13,657 bases of DNA from the NCBI GenBank assembly GCA_023417985.1, contig JAEZDV010000045.1, positions 1 through 13,657 of the forward strand. The letters are read 5' to 3'. Source of the DNA: Actinomycetes bacterium (GTDB taxonomy: Bacteria > Actinomycetota > Actinomycetes > Mycobacteriales > Mycobacteriaceae). Shown in pieces: positions 6,390 to 13,574 of this stretch (within the stretch, counting starts at the first letter, position 1; every line of letters begins with the position of its first letter). Below the pieces are notes generated by a model. That model did not search any database. It saw only the letters and a list, made by a program, of their open reading frames with translations, and was not told where the DNA came from. Both the position numbers and the translations under genes were made by a program.

Positions 6390-7307
6390 ATGACCCACAC
6401 GGACGAGAACCGGCGGTTGATGCGCTACATGCTGCTGTCGGTGGCTGCCGCGTTGGTCACGATCCTGATGAAGGCGCTCGCGGCAGTCCTCACCGGCTCG
6501 GTGGGATTGCTGTCCGACGCGCTGGAATCCGGGGTCAACCTCGTCGCCGCGGTGGTGGGACTGATCGCGCTGCGTGTCGCCGCCAAACCGGCCGACTACA
6601 ACCACCAGTTCGGGCACGGCAAGGCCGAGTACCTGTCGGCGGCCGTCGAGGGCACCATGATCTTCGTGGCGGCCACCGCGATCCTGTGGTCGTCGGTGGA
6701 CCGGCTGCTGCACCCGCAGGCGGTGGAGCAACCCGGGATAGGTCTCGCGCTGTCCACCGGCGCGTCCGTGATCAACCTCGCGGTGGGGCTCGCGCTTCTC
6801 CGGGCCGGCCGGCGGCACCGCTCGATCACCCTGGTGGCCGACGGGCACCATCTGCTCACCGACGTGTGGACCTCGGTGGGAGTGCTCGCCGGTGTCGGCC
6901 TCGTGGTGCTGACCGGCTGGGACGTGCTCGATCCTGTCGTGGCGATCCTCGTGGCCGTCAACATTCTGCGGATCGGCTACGGGCTGGTGCGGCAGTCCGT
7001 CATGGGGATGCTCGACGTCGTGCTTCCGGGAGAGGACGTCGCCGCGGTGGACGCGATCCTCGACCGGTACCGGGAGGACGATTCCGTCGAGATCCTTCCG
7101 CCGCGCACCAGGGAGGCGGGTCGGCAGCGCTTCGTGTATCTGACCGTGCGTGTGCCCGGCGACTGGACCGTTCGGGCAGGTCACGATCTTCTCGATCGAC
7201 TCGAAGCGGACCTCGGCGATGCTCTGCCCGGAACGACGGTCTTCACGCACCTCGAACCGATACGTCCGAGCGTGGCGTTTTCGGCAGACGAACCCCGGAT
7301 ACGGTGA
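6390..7307 (+). CDS. Cation diffusion facilitator (CDF) family transporter
   Basis: A 305-residue cation/proton antiporter of the inner membrane. Six membrane segments (about 13-33, 37-60, 80-101, 117-139, 150-175, 178-198) precede a cytoplasmic ferredoxin-like domain (about 208-292). The signature LLSDALESGVNL falls in TM2 (40-51) and DGHHLLTDVWTS in TM5 (151-162). By position, transport-site residues are E46 and N50 in TM2 with H154 and D158 in TM5. TM2 therefore lacks the Asp-x-x-x-Asp of YiiP or the His-x-x-x-Asp of zinc ZnT-type carriers, so metal choice (Zn, Fe, Co, Ni or Mn) is open. The cytoplasmic domain keeps acidic and His residues (H265, H287) that could bind metal. There is no strong ribosome site before ATG 6390, but the gene starts five bases after the PPOX stop, which favours translational coupling. 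Confidence 0.9.
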   Translation: MTHTDENRRLMRYMLLSVAAALVTILMKALAAVLTGSVGLLSDALESGVNLVAAVVGLIALRVAAKPADYNHQFGHGKAEYLSAAVEGTMIFVAATAILWSSVDRLLHPQAVEQPGIGLALSTGASVINLAVGLALLRAGRRHRSITLVADGHHLLTDVWTSVGVLAGVGLVVLTGWDVLDPVVAILVAVNILRIGYGLVRQSVMGMLDVVLPGEDVAAVDAILDRYREDDSVEILPPRTREAGRQRFVYLTVRVPGDWTVRAGHDLLDRLEADLGDALPGTTVFTHLEPIRPSVAFSADEPRIR

Positions 7308-7327
7308 GCGGCGCCCAGCGTGGAGAA

Positions 7328-8222
7328 ATGGGCGCACCGCTGATCACCTCGAACAGCTGATCACCTTGAACAACGGAGTCACCATCCCCGCGCTGGGTTC
7401 GGTGTCTTCCAGACCCCACCCGAACAGACCGTCACCGCGGTGACCACAGCCTTGGACATCGGCTACCGGCACATCGAAACCGCAGCCGCGTATCTAGCAC
7501 GAAGTGGGCCGGGCCGTCGCGCAGTCGCCCGTGGAGCGGTCGGACATCTTCCTCGAGACCAAGATCTGGATCACCGACTACGGATACGATTCGACCCTGC
7601 ACGCATTCGACAAGAGCGCCACGAAACTGGGTGTCGAGCAGATCGACCTGCTCATCCTGCACCAGGCACTGCCCGGCGAGTTCGACCTCACCATCGACGC
7701 CTACAAGGCGCTCGAGACCCTGCTCGCGGACGGCAGGGTGCGTGCCATCGGAGTCAGCAACTTCATGCCGGATCATCTCACCCGGCTGATGGGTGCGACC
7801 TCGATCGTCCCCGCGATCAACCAGATCGAAGTCCACCCCTACTTCCGCCGGCCCGCAGTGCTCGAGGCCGACGCCGAACACGGCATCGTATCGCAGGCGT
7901 GGTCGCCGATAGGGGAATCACCTTCTACCGGAACGGCTCTCACGGGTCCACCCTCGACGATCCCGTGATCGGCGAGATCGGCCGGGCACACGGCAAGACA
8001 CCGGCTCAGGTGATGCTCCGGTGGCACCTCCAGGAAGGACGTCAGGTCATCCCCAAATCGGTGACGCCGTCGCGGATCGCCGAGAACTCCGACGTCTTCG
8101 ACTTCGACCTCACCGCCGACGAACTCGCGGCGATCGATGCCCTCGACACAGGGGTGCGGGGCGGACCCGAACCCGAAGCCGTCACCCGCGAGAACTTCGG
8201 ACTCGACATTCCCGAACCCTGA
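7328..8222 (+). pseudogene. Aldo/keto reductase (AKR5-like, 2,5-diketo-D-gluconate reductase type), broken by four frame lesions
   Basis: Pieces of one aldo/keto reductase are spread over alternating frames. The order is ATG 7328 (MGAPLIT), ITLNNGVTIPALG (7360-7398), TALDIGYRHIETAAAY (7446-7493), EVGRAVAQSPVERSDIFLETKIW through QAWSPI (7501-7911), and GITFYRNGSHGS to FGLDIPEP (about 7915-8219). Lesions seen are an imperfect 17-base tandem duplication (7340-7373), loss of one T near 7398-7401, an apparent 5-base loss around 7494-7500 where Gly-Asn-Glu after the catalytic Tyr should be, and loss of one G in the run 7912-7915. Undoing them gives 885 bases, a clean 294-residue frame. Lys (LETKIW) and His (LILHQ) of the catalytic tetrad remain, but the usual Asp of HIDTA is Glu (codon 7476-7478). 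The intact enzyme would be a soluble NADPH-dependent carbonyl reductase. Sequencing error could explain single-base losses but not the duplication. Confidence 0.88.
7340..7373 (+). repeat. Imperfect 17-bp tandem duplication in the reductase 5' end
   Basis: CTGATCACCTCGAACAG (7340-7356) is followed at once by CTGATCACCTTGAACAA (7357-7373), with 15 of 17 bases the same. Without one copy, ATG 7328 reads straight into the conserved aldo/keto reductase N-terminus. With it, that frame meets TGA at 7358-7360 after ten codons. The two differences between copies suggest the duplication is not brand new. Confidence 0.85.
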
Positions 8223-8229
8223 GTTCGGG
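8211..8229. terminator. Short hairpin between convergent reductase pseudogene and lysE
   Basis: CCCGAAC (8211-8217) and GTTCGGG (8223-8229) form a perfect 7-bp stem with a CCTGA loop that contains the reductase stop codon. The lysE stop lies 21 bases further on, on the other strand. A symmetric hairpin between convergent genes could end transcription in both directions. There is no T-run, so this is a modest call. Confidence 0.45.
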
Positions 8230-8249
8230 CGCTCGGGTCCGCGCTGCCG

Positions 8250-8855
8250 CTACGTCCCCGATGCCACGAGGCCCGCGCCGAGCGCGAGCATGAGGACCGC
8301 GACACCACCGTCGAGGACGCGCCACGCATTGGGCTTCTTGAACCACCCCTGCAGGTGGCGAGCGCCGTAACCGAGTGCGACGAACCACACCGCGCTCGCG
8401 GCGATGGCGCCGACACCGAACAGCCACCGGCCCGGGTCGCCGTAGTGGTTGGCGACCGAGCCGAGCATGAGGACCGTGTCGAGGTAGGTGTGCGGGTTGA
8501 GCCACGTCAGCGCGAGGCAGGTGGCGATCGCCGCACCGATGGTGACGGCGCCGCCAGGCGCTGCGGCGAGCGCCGACGGGTGCAGAGCACGTCGTGCAGC
8601 CATGAGTCCGTAGACGATCAGGAATGCCGCTCCGGCCCAGCGGATCACATTAACCGCCCCGGGAGCGTGGTCCAGCAGCGTGGAGATACCGGCGATCCCC
8701 GCGGTGATGAGAATCGCATCGGAGATCGCGCACACCGCGATAACGGGCAGCACGTGTCGGCGCGCGATGGCCATCCGCAACACGAAGGCGTTCTGCGCGC
8801 CGATCGCGACGATGAGGGACATGCCCATGCCGAAGCCGGCGACGACGAGATGCAT
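8250..8855 (-). CDS. lysE: LysE/ArgO-type basic amino-acid exporter
   Basis: A 201-residue inner-membrane exporter of the LysE/RhtB superfamily, expected to expel L-lysine and/or L-arginine. ATG 8855 is preferred because the protein then begins MHLVVAGFGMGMSLIVAIGAQN, which lines up with the start of Corynebacterium LysE as I recall it, and a GGA lies close upstream; GTG 8864 would add three residues. Family motifs are IGAQNAFVLR (18-27), the AISD pair (S45, D46), RWAGAAFLIVYG (72-83) and the highly conserved LTWLNPHTYLDT (116-127). Five or six hydrophobic segments span nearly the whole length. The adjacent divergent LysR-type gene resembles LysG/ArgP, the known activator of these exporters, so regulation by intracellular lysine, arginine or histidine is likely. 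Lysine versus arginine preference cannot be told from the sequence. Confidence 0.9.
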   Translation of the reverse strand: MHLVVAGFGMGMSLIVAIGAQNAFVLRMAIARRHVLPVIAVCAISDAILITAGIAGISTLLDHAPGAVNVIRWAGAAFLIVYGLMAARRALHPSALAAAPGGAVTIGAAIATCLALTWLNPHTYLDTVLMLGSVANHYGDPGRWLFGVGAIAASAVWFVALGYGARHLQGWFKKPNAWRVLDGGVAVLMLALGAGLVASGT

Positions 8856-8880
8856 GCCGTCCACGGTAGGAACGTATCCC

Positions 8881-8908
8881 GATGAAGAACAGTTGATTTT
8901 TCTTCATC
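8881..8908. promoter_or_regulatory. Probable LysG/ArgP operator between lysE and lysG
   Basis: GATGAAGAA (8881-8889) and TTCTTCATC (8900-8908) make a perfect 9-bp inverted repeat with a 10-base spacer, inside an AT-rich stretch that stands out in this high-GC window. LysR-type regulators bind dyads of this kind, usually holding a T-N11-A core, between their own gene and a divergent target. The site ends 19 bases before the lysG ATG and begins 25 bases upstream of the lysE ATG, well placed to activate lysE and limit lysG. Confidence 0.7.
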
Positions 8909-8919
8909 ACCATTAGACT
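8893..8919 (+). promoter_or_regulatory. Candidate lysG promoter, possibly giving a leaderless mRNA
   Basis: TTGATT (8893-8898) and TAGACT (8914-8919) form a plausible -35/-10 pair with a 15-base spacer, a little short of the ideal 17. Transcription would start about seven bases after the -10, at or within two bases of ATG 8928. No Shine-Dalgarno sequence is present before that ATG. Leaderless starts are common in actinobacteria. The -35 lies within the inverted repeat, consistent with autoregulation. Confidence 0.4.
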
Positions 8920-8927
8920 TGCTTAAT

Positions 8928-9827
8928 ATGGAGGCAGACTTCGCTCAACTACGCACTTTCGCCGCTGTACTCGACGAAGGCACGTTCGACGGTGCCGCTG
9001 CAATCCTGCGCATCACACCGTCCGCAGTGAGCCAGCGGATCAAGGCGCTGGAACAACATGTCGGACAGGTGCTGCTGCGTCGCACCCGTCCCGTGACCGC
9101 GACCGCTGCAGGCGAAGCGGTGATGCGGCTCGCCCGCCAGGTCTCGCGACTGGAGGCCGATACCGAGGACGCACTCGGACTCTCACCCGGCGAAGGCGAC
9201 CACGTGCCGATGTCTCTGGTCGTCAACGCCGACTCGATGTCGACGTGGATGCTGCGCGCGCTCGCTCGCATGCCGGAGCGTCACCACGCGCTGTTCGAGT
9301 TGCATCGGGAAGACGAGTTCCACTCCACCGAGTTGTTGCGCGACGGCACAGCTATGGCCGCCGTCACCTCGGTGCCCGAACCGGTGCAGGGCTGCACGTC
9401 CGAAAAGCTCGGCTCCATGCGCTATTACGCGATGGCGAGCACCGATTTCGCCGACCACTGGTTTCCCGACGGGATCACCACCGCTGCCCTGCGCGTAGCG
9501 CCCATGCTCAGCTTCGATCGCAAGGACGACATGCAGGACCGCGCCCTGCGCCGAGTGACACGCGCACACCTCGAACCGCCCCGTCACTACATCCCGGGAG
9601 CACTGGAGTTCGTCGATGCTGTTCGTCTGGGACTGGGGTGGGGCATGCTGCCCGAACCCATGCTCACCGACACGACAGGGATGGTCCACCTCGCCCCGGG
9701 CCGGCCGTTCGATGTGCCGCTGTACTGGCAACGCTGGAAACTCGAGTCACCCGTCCTCGACTCGCTCACCGAAGTGGTCCGCCGCACCGCCCGAGAAGTA
9801 CTGCAGCAACCGAGCAGGACTGCATGA
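8928..9827 (+). CDS. lysG: LysR-type transcriptional regulator, ArgP/LysG (IciA) group
   Basis: A 299-residue DNA-binding regulator. The N-terminal winged helix-turn-helix spans about residues 3-62, with TFDGAAAILRITPSAVSQRI (20-39) as the recognition region and ALEQHVGQVLLRRTRPVTAT after it. A linker helix and an effector-binding domain (about 90-290) follow. Features shared with Corynebacterium LysG and E. coli ArgP include NADSMSTWMLRAL, LGSMRYYAMAS, the LGLGWGMLPE segment and the MYWQRWKLES-like end (here LYWQRWKLES). The group senses basic amino acids and activates a LysE/ArgO exporter, which is exactly the divergent neighbour. ATG 8928 is the first ATG in frame; TTG 8919 would add three residues but overlaps the suggested -10. 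No ribosome-binding site precedes ATG 8928. The stop lies 15 bases from the end of the convergent ABC operon. Confidence 0.9.
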   Translation: MEADFAQLRTFAAVLDEGTFDGAAAILRITPSAVSQRIKALEQHVGQVLLRRTRPVTATAAGEAVMRLARQVSRLEADTEDALGLSPGEGDHVPMSLVVNADSMSTWMLRALARMPERHHALFELHREDEFHSTELLRDGTAMAAVTSVPEPVQGCTSEKLGSMRYYAMASTDFADHWFPDGITTAALRVAPMLSFDRKDDMQDRALRRVTRAHLEPPRHYIPGALEFVDAVRLGLGWGMLPEPMLTDTTGMVHLAPGRPFDVPLYWQRWKLESPVLDSLTEVVRRTAREVLQQPSRTA

Positions 9828-9842
9828 CCGGGTGGCGATACC

Positions 9843-11729
9843 TCATTCGACCAGCACCTTGAACTGGGCGTCGTAGAGGCGCGCGTACGCCCCACCCGCT
9901 TCGAGCAGACCGTGGTGGGTGCCCTGCTCGACAATATGCCCGTCCTCCATGACCACGATGCGATCGGCATCCCGGATCGTGGAGAGCCGGTGTGCGATCA
10001 CGAAACTCGTGCGGTCGTCGCGCAGCCGGGCGGTGGCCTGCTGGACGAGCAGTTCGGTGCGGGTGTCCACCGAGCTGGTCGCCTCGTCGAGGATGAGGAT
10101 CGTCGGCTTCGCGACGAACGCACGCGCGATCGTGACGAGCTGGCGCTCTCCGGCACTGAGGCTGCCGTTCTCCTCGTCCAGCACCGTGTCGTAGCCGTCG
10201 GGCAGCGCGCGCACGAATCGGTCGACGTAACTCATCCGCGCAGCAGACATGATCTGGTTCTCGGTGGCGTGCGGGTTGCCGTACGCGATGTTCTCGCGGA
10301 TCGTGCCGCCGAACAACCACGTGTCCTGGAGCACGATTCCGATGCGCGAACGCAGTTCGTCCCGCGACATCTGCGTGATGTCCACCCCGTCGACCAGGAT
10401 GCGGCCGGAGCCGACCTCGTAGAAGCGCAGGATGAGGTTGATGAGCGTCGTCTTGCCCGCTCCCGTCGGACCCACGATCGCGACCATCTGACCGGGCTCG
10501 ACCCGCAGCGACAGATTCTCGATCAGGGGCCGGTCCGGCAGGTACGAGAAGGAGACGTGCTCGAACTCGACGAGACCGTGACGACTCCACGGCATGGTGG
10601 GTGCCGGGGATTCCGGTTCCTCCTCCGGCTCGTCGAGCACCGCGAACACACGCTCGGCCGACGCCGACGCCGACTGCAGCAGATTGACCATCGCACCGAT
10701 CTGGGCGAGGGGCTGGACGAGTTGCCGGGAGTACTGGATGAGCGCCTGGATCTCACCGAGAGTGGCGGTACCCGACGCGACGCGCAGGCCGCCGAGGACG
10801 GCGATCACCACGTAACCCACGTTGCCGAGGAACGTCACGAGGGGCATCACGAGACCCGAGACGAACTGCGCACGGTACGACGCCTGATACAGCGACTCGT
10901 TGGTCTCGGTGAACCGTGCCTGAACCTCCGAGGTACGGCCGTAGGCGGTGATGAGCTCGTGGCCCGTGAAGGCTTCCTCGATCTGCCCGTTGAGAACGCC
11001 GGTCGCCTCCCACTGCGACGCGAAGTGCTTCCGGGAGCGACGGGCGACCACCACGGTCGCGAGCACCGACGCCGGAACGGTCAGGATCGCCACGATCGCG
11101 AGCATCGGCGAGATGAACAGCATCATCACGACGAGTCCGAGCAGCGTCAGCACCGCGAGCACCAGTTGCGAAATGGATTCCTGCATGCCCGCCGACACGT
11201 TGTCGATGTCGTTGGTGACACGGCTGAGCATGTCACCGCGAGAGTGCGTGTCGAAGTATTTGAGGGGTAGCCGGTGGATCTTGCGTTCCACCCGCGACCG
11301 CATGTCGCGCACGACGCGCTGCACGATCTCGTTGAGGCCGTAGGCCGCCATCCAGATCAGGCCCGACGACAGCAGGTACAGCGCGAGAACGATGACGAGG
11401 ATCCGCCCGAGGTTCCCGAAGTCGATGCCGACACCGGGGATCACGTTCATGCCCGACACCATGTCGGCGAACTGGTCCCGCCCCTCGGCGCGCAGGCCCG
11501 CGATCGCCTCGTCCTTCGACAGACCGGCCGGCAGCTGCATTCCGATGACGCCGTTGAAGATCACGTCGGTGCCGCGCCCGAGAACGAACGGGGCGACCGA
11601 CACGCTCACGACACCGAGGAACGCGGCGAGGACCACCGAATAGACGGCATATCGGTGCGGGTGCAGCATCCCCAGGACGCGGACGACGGTGCGGAAGCGC
11701 GACAGCGAACTCTCCTCCGGGGTGGTCAC
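9843..11729 (-). CDS. ABC exporter half-transporter, second subunit (canonical Walker B, divergent signature)
   Basis: A 628-residue fusion of a six-helix exporter membrane domain (about 15-345) and an ATPase domain (about 385-620). ATPase motifs are Walker A GPTGAGKTT (420-428), Q-loop Q468, signature LSAGE (524-528), Walker B ILILDEA with D548 and catalytic E549, and switch His580 in VIAHRLST. The LSAGE signature departs from LSGGQ. Between the first and second membrane helices is a long external loop (about 55-108). It begins GTG 11729, overlapping the stop of the upstream subunit as GTGA, so the two are translationally coupled and surely form a heterodimer. Size and order recall Mycobacterium tuberculosis Rv1272c/Rv1273c. 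Substrates proposed for such pairs include drugs, lipids or fatty acids; none can be assigned here. Possible start alternatives are weak, as no strong ribosome site is visible. Confidence 0.92.
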   Translation of the reverse strand: MTTPEESSLSRFRTVVRVLGMLHPHRYAVYSVVLAAFLGVVSVSVAPFVLGRGTDVIFNGVIGMQLPAGLSKDEAIAGLRAEGRDQFADMVSGMNVIPGVGIDFGNLGRILVIVLALYLLSSGLIWMAAYGLNEIVQRVVRDMRSRVERKIHRLPLKYFDTHSRGDMLSRVTNDIDNVSAGMQESISQLVLAVLTLLGLVVMMLFISPMLAIVAILTVPASVLATVVVARRSRKHFASQWEATGVLNGQIEEAFTGHELITAYGRTSEVQARFTETNESLYQASYRAQFVSGLVMPLVTFLGNVGYVVIAVLGGLRVASGTATLGEIQALIQYSRQLVQPLAQIGAMVNLLQSASASAERVFAVLDEPEEEPESPAPTMPWSRHGLVEFEHVSFSYLPDRPLIENLSLRVEPGQMVAIVGPTGAGKTTLINLILRFYEVGSGRILVDGVDITQMSRDELRSRIGIVLQDTWLFGGTIRENIAYGNPHATENQIMSAARMSYVDRFVRALPDGYDTVLDEENGSLSAGERQLVTIARAFVAKPTILILDEATSSVDTRTELLVQQATARLRDDRTSFVIAHRLSTIRDADRIVVMEDGHIVEQGTHHGLLEAGGAYARLYDAQFKVLVE

Positions 11730-13453
11730 ACAGCCGCCATTCTCTGGGACTCGACGATCTCGAAGTAGGTGTCACAACGTCCCAGCAGGCCGAGGTGCGT
11801 ACCCACGTCGACGATGGTGCCGTTGTCGAGCACGACGATGCGGTCGGCGTCCTGCACCGTCGAGACGCGCTGCGCGACGATCAGGACGCACGCGTTGCGG
11901 GTTTCGGGTTCGAGCGCGGCACGCAATCGGGCGTCGGTCGCGGGGTCGAGCGCCGAGAACGCGTCGTCGAACAGGTAGATGGACGGGCGGCGGACCAGCG
12001 CGCGAGCGATGGCGAGACGTTGCCGCTGGCCACCGGAGACGGTCGTGCCGCCCTGGGATATCTCGGTGTTCAGCCCGTCGGCGGTGGCATACACGAAGTC
12101 CGCGGCCTGAGCGACCTCGAGTGCGTGCCACAACTCGGCGTCGGTGGCGTCGGCCCGCCCGTACCGCAGGTTGTCCGCGATCGTGCCCGAGAACAGGTAC
12201 GCCTTCTGCGGCACCACCGCGATGCGGGAGCGCAGCACCTCCGTGTCGAGCGTCCGGATGTCGGTACCGCCGACGAGCACCTGCCCCTCCGTCGCGTCGA
12301 TCAGGCGTGGCAGCAACCGCAACAGGGTGCTCTTGCCCGACCCGGTGCCGCCGATGATGGCGGTGGTCGTGCCAGGTTCGGCACGGAAGGAGATGCCGCG
12401 GAGCACCGGCGCGTCGGCGCCGGGATAGGAGAAGCCCGCGTTCCGGAACTCCACCGAGACCCGCGCGGGAAGCTGCCGGACAGGGTCGGGTGGGGAGGCG
12501 ACGGTCGGTTCGGTGTCGAGCACCTCGAGAAGTCGCTCGGCGCAGACGGTGGCGCGCGGCGTCATGATGGCGATGAACGACGCCATGAGCACCGCCATGA
12601 GGATCTGTGCGACGTACGTGATCATCGCCGTGATCGACCCGACCTGCATTTCGCCTGCGTCGATGCGATGGCCACCGACCCACAGCACGGCGACGGTGCT
12701 CACGTTCGCGATCAGCAGGACCGACGGGTACAGCACGGAGTTGACCCGCCCCACCCGCAGCGCGGTCGCGGTGAGGTCGTCGTTGGCACGTTCGAAGCGC
12801 GCGCGCTCGGTCTCGTCGCGGACGAATGCGCGCACCACCCGGATGCCGGTGATCTGTTCGCGAAGAACCCTGTTGACCCCGTCGATGCGCTTCTGCATGA
12901 CCCGGAAGCCGGGCAGCATCAGGAGGATCAGCGAGACCATGGTGAAGACGAGGACCGGTACCGCGACGACGAGAACCAGGGATGTTCCGGGGTCTTCGCG
13001 CAGCGCCATGAAAATGCCACCGATCGCCATGATCGGAGAGGTCACCACGATGGTGCAGGTCATCAGGACGAGCATCTGGACCTGCTGCACGTCGTTGGTG
13101 TTGCGGGTGATCAGCGATGCCGCGCCGAAGGTGCCGAACTCGCGTGACGAGAACTCGCCGACGCGCCGCACGACCGCGAGCCGGACATCCCGGCCGAACG
13201 ACATGGCGGCGCGGGCGGCGAAGTACACGGCGCCGATCGCCGCACTGATCTCGACCGCGCTGATCGCCAGCATCAGGAGCCCGGTGCGCATGATGAAACC
13301 GACGTCTCCGGCCGCCACGCCCTCGTCGATGATGTCGGCGTTGAGGCTCGGCAGCAGCAGCATCCCGCCCGTCGCGACGAGCTGGAACAGCACCACTGCG
13401 GCAAGCGCGCCCTTGTATGGCGCGAGAAACCGCCGCAACAGCCGTATCAGCAT
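11726..13453 (-). CDS. ABC exporter half-transporter, first subunit (degenerate ATP site)
   Basis: A 575-residue half-transporter from ATG 13453 (MLIRLLRRFLAPYKG); GTG 13462 with AGG nearby would add three residues. The membrane domain covers about 10-305, including an ALREDPG turn and the coupling region TGIRVVRAFVRDE. The ATPase domain has Walker A GGTGSGKST (368-376, Lys374), Q-loop Q416, a consensus-like signature VSGGQ (472-476), Walker B IYLFDD with D496 and Asp497 where the catalytic Glu should be, D-loop SALD, and Gln528 in place of the switch His (VAQRVST). These changes mark a degenerate ATPase site of the kind known in heterodimeric exporters such as TM287/288 and BmrCD, so it must work with the overlapping downstream partner. 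It is the first gene of the pair; 121 bases separate its start from the next upstream coding end. Confidence 0.92.
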   Translation of the reverse strand: MLIRLLRRFLAPYKGALAAVVLFQLVATGGMLLLPSLNADIIDEGVAAGDVGFIMRTGLLMLAISAVEISAAIGAVYFAARAAMSFGRDVRLAVVRRVGEFSSREFGTFGAASLITRNTNDVQQVQMLVLMTCTIVVTSPIMAIGGIFMALREDPGTSLVLVVAVPVLVFTMVSLILLMLPGFRVMQKRIDGVNRVLREQITGIRVVRAFVRDETERARFERANDDLTATALRVGRVNSVLYPSVLLIANVSTVAVLWVGGHRIDAGEMQVGSITAMITYVAQILMAVLMASFIAIMTPRATVCAERLLEVLDTEPTVASPPDPVRQLPARVSVEFRNAGFSYPGADAPVLRGISFRAEPGTTTAIIGGTGSGKSTLLRLLPRLIDATEGQVLVGGTDIRTLDTEVLRSRIAVVPQKAYLFSGTIADNLRYGRADATDAELWHALEVAQAADFVYATADGLNTEISQGGTTVSGGQRQRLAIARALVRRPSIYLFDDAFSALDPATDARLRAALEPETRNACVLIVAQRVSTVQDADRIVVLDNGTIVDVGTHLGLLGRCDTYFEIVESQRMAAV

Positions 13454-13538
13454 GGGCAACACGCTACCTGCGTGGCGCGGCGATCCCGGATCGCGGAGTC
13501 CGGCCCGGGATCGGTGACCGCGGAACCGGCCGGGCGGA

Positions 13539-13558
13539 CACCGGCACGAACGCCGGTG
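13539..13558 (-). terminator. Possible hairpin terminator after the gene at the right edge
   Basis: CACCGGC (13539-13545) pairs perfectly with GCCGGTG (13552-13558) around a 6-base loop. It lies 16 bases past the stop of the edge gene, in the direction that gene is read, and upstream of the ABC operon. There is no T-run. The surrounding 13454-13574 intergenic stretch is otherwise GC-rich with no promoter I can defend. Confidence 0.4.
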
Positions 13559-13574
13559 ACCGCCGACCGGATCG

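Noticed and set aside
7440..8222. Reading the reductase region as two or three separate small genes
   Set aside because: The fragments are consecutive parts of a single aldo/keto reductase in alternating frames, and none has a proper start site.
13463..13574. A promoter for the ABC operon in the GC-rich intergenic stretch
   Set aside because: No -10 or -35 element can be defended by eye; only the 13539-13558 hairpin is noted.
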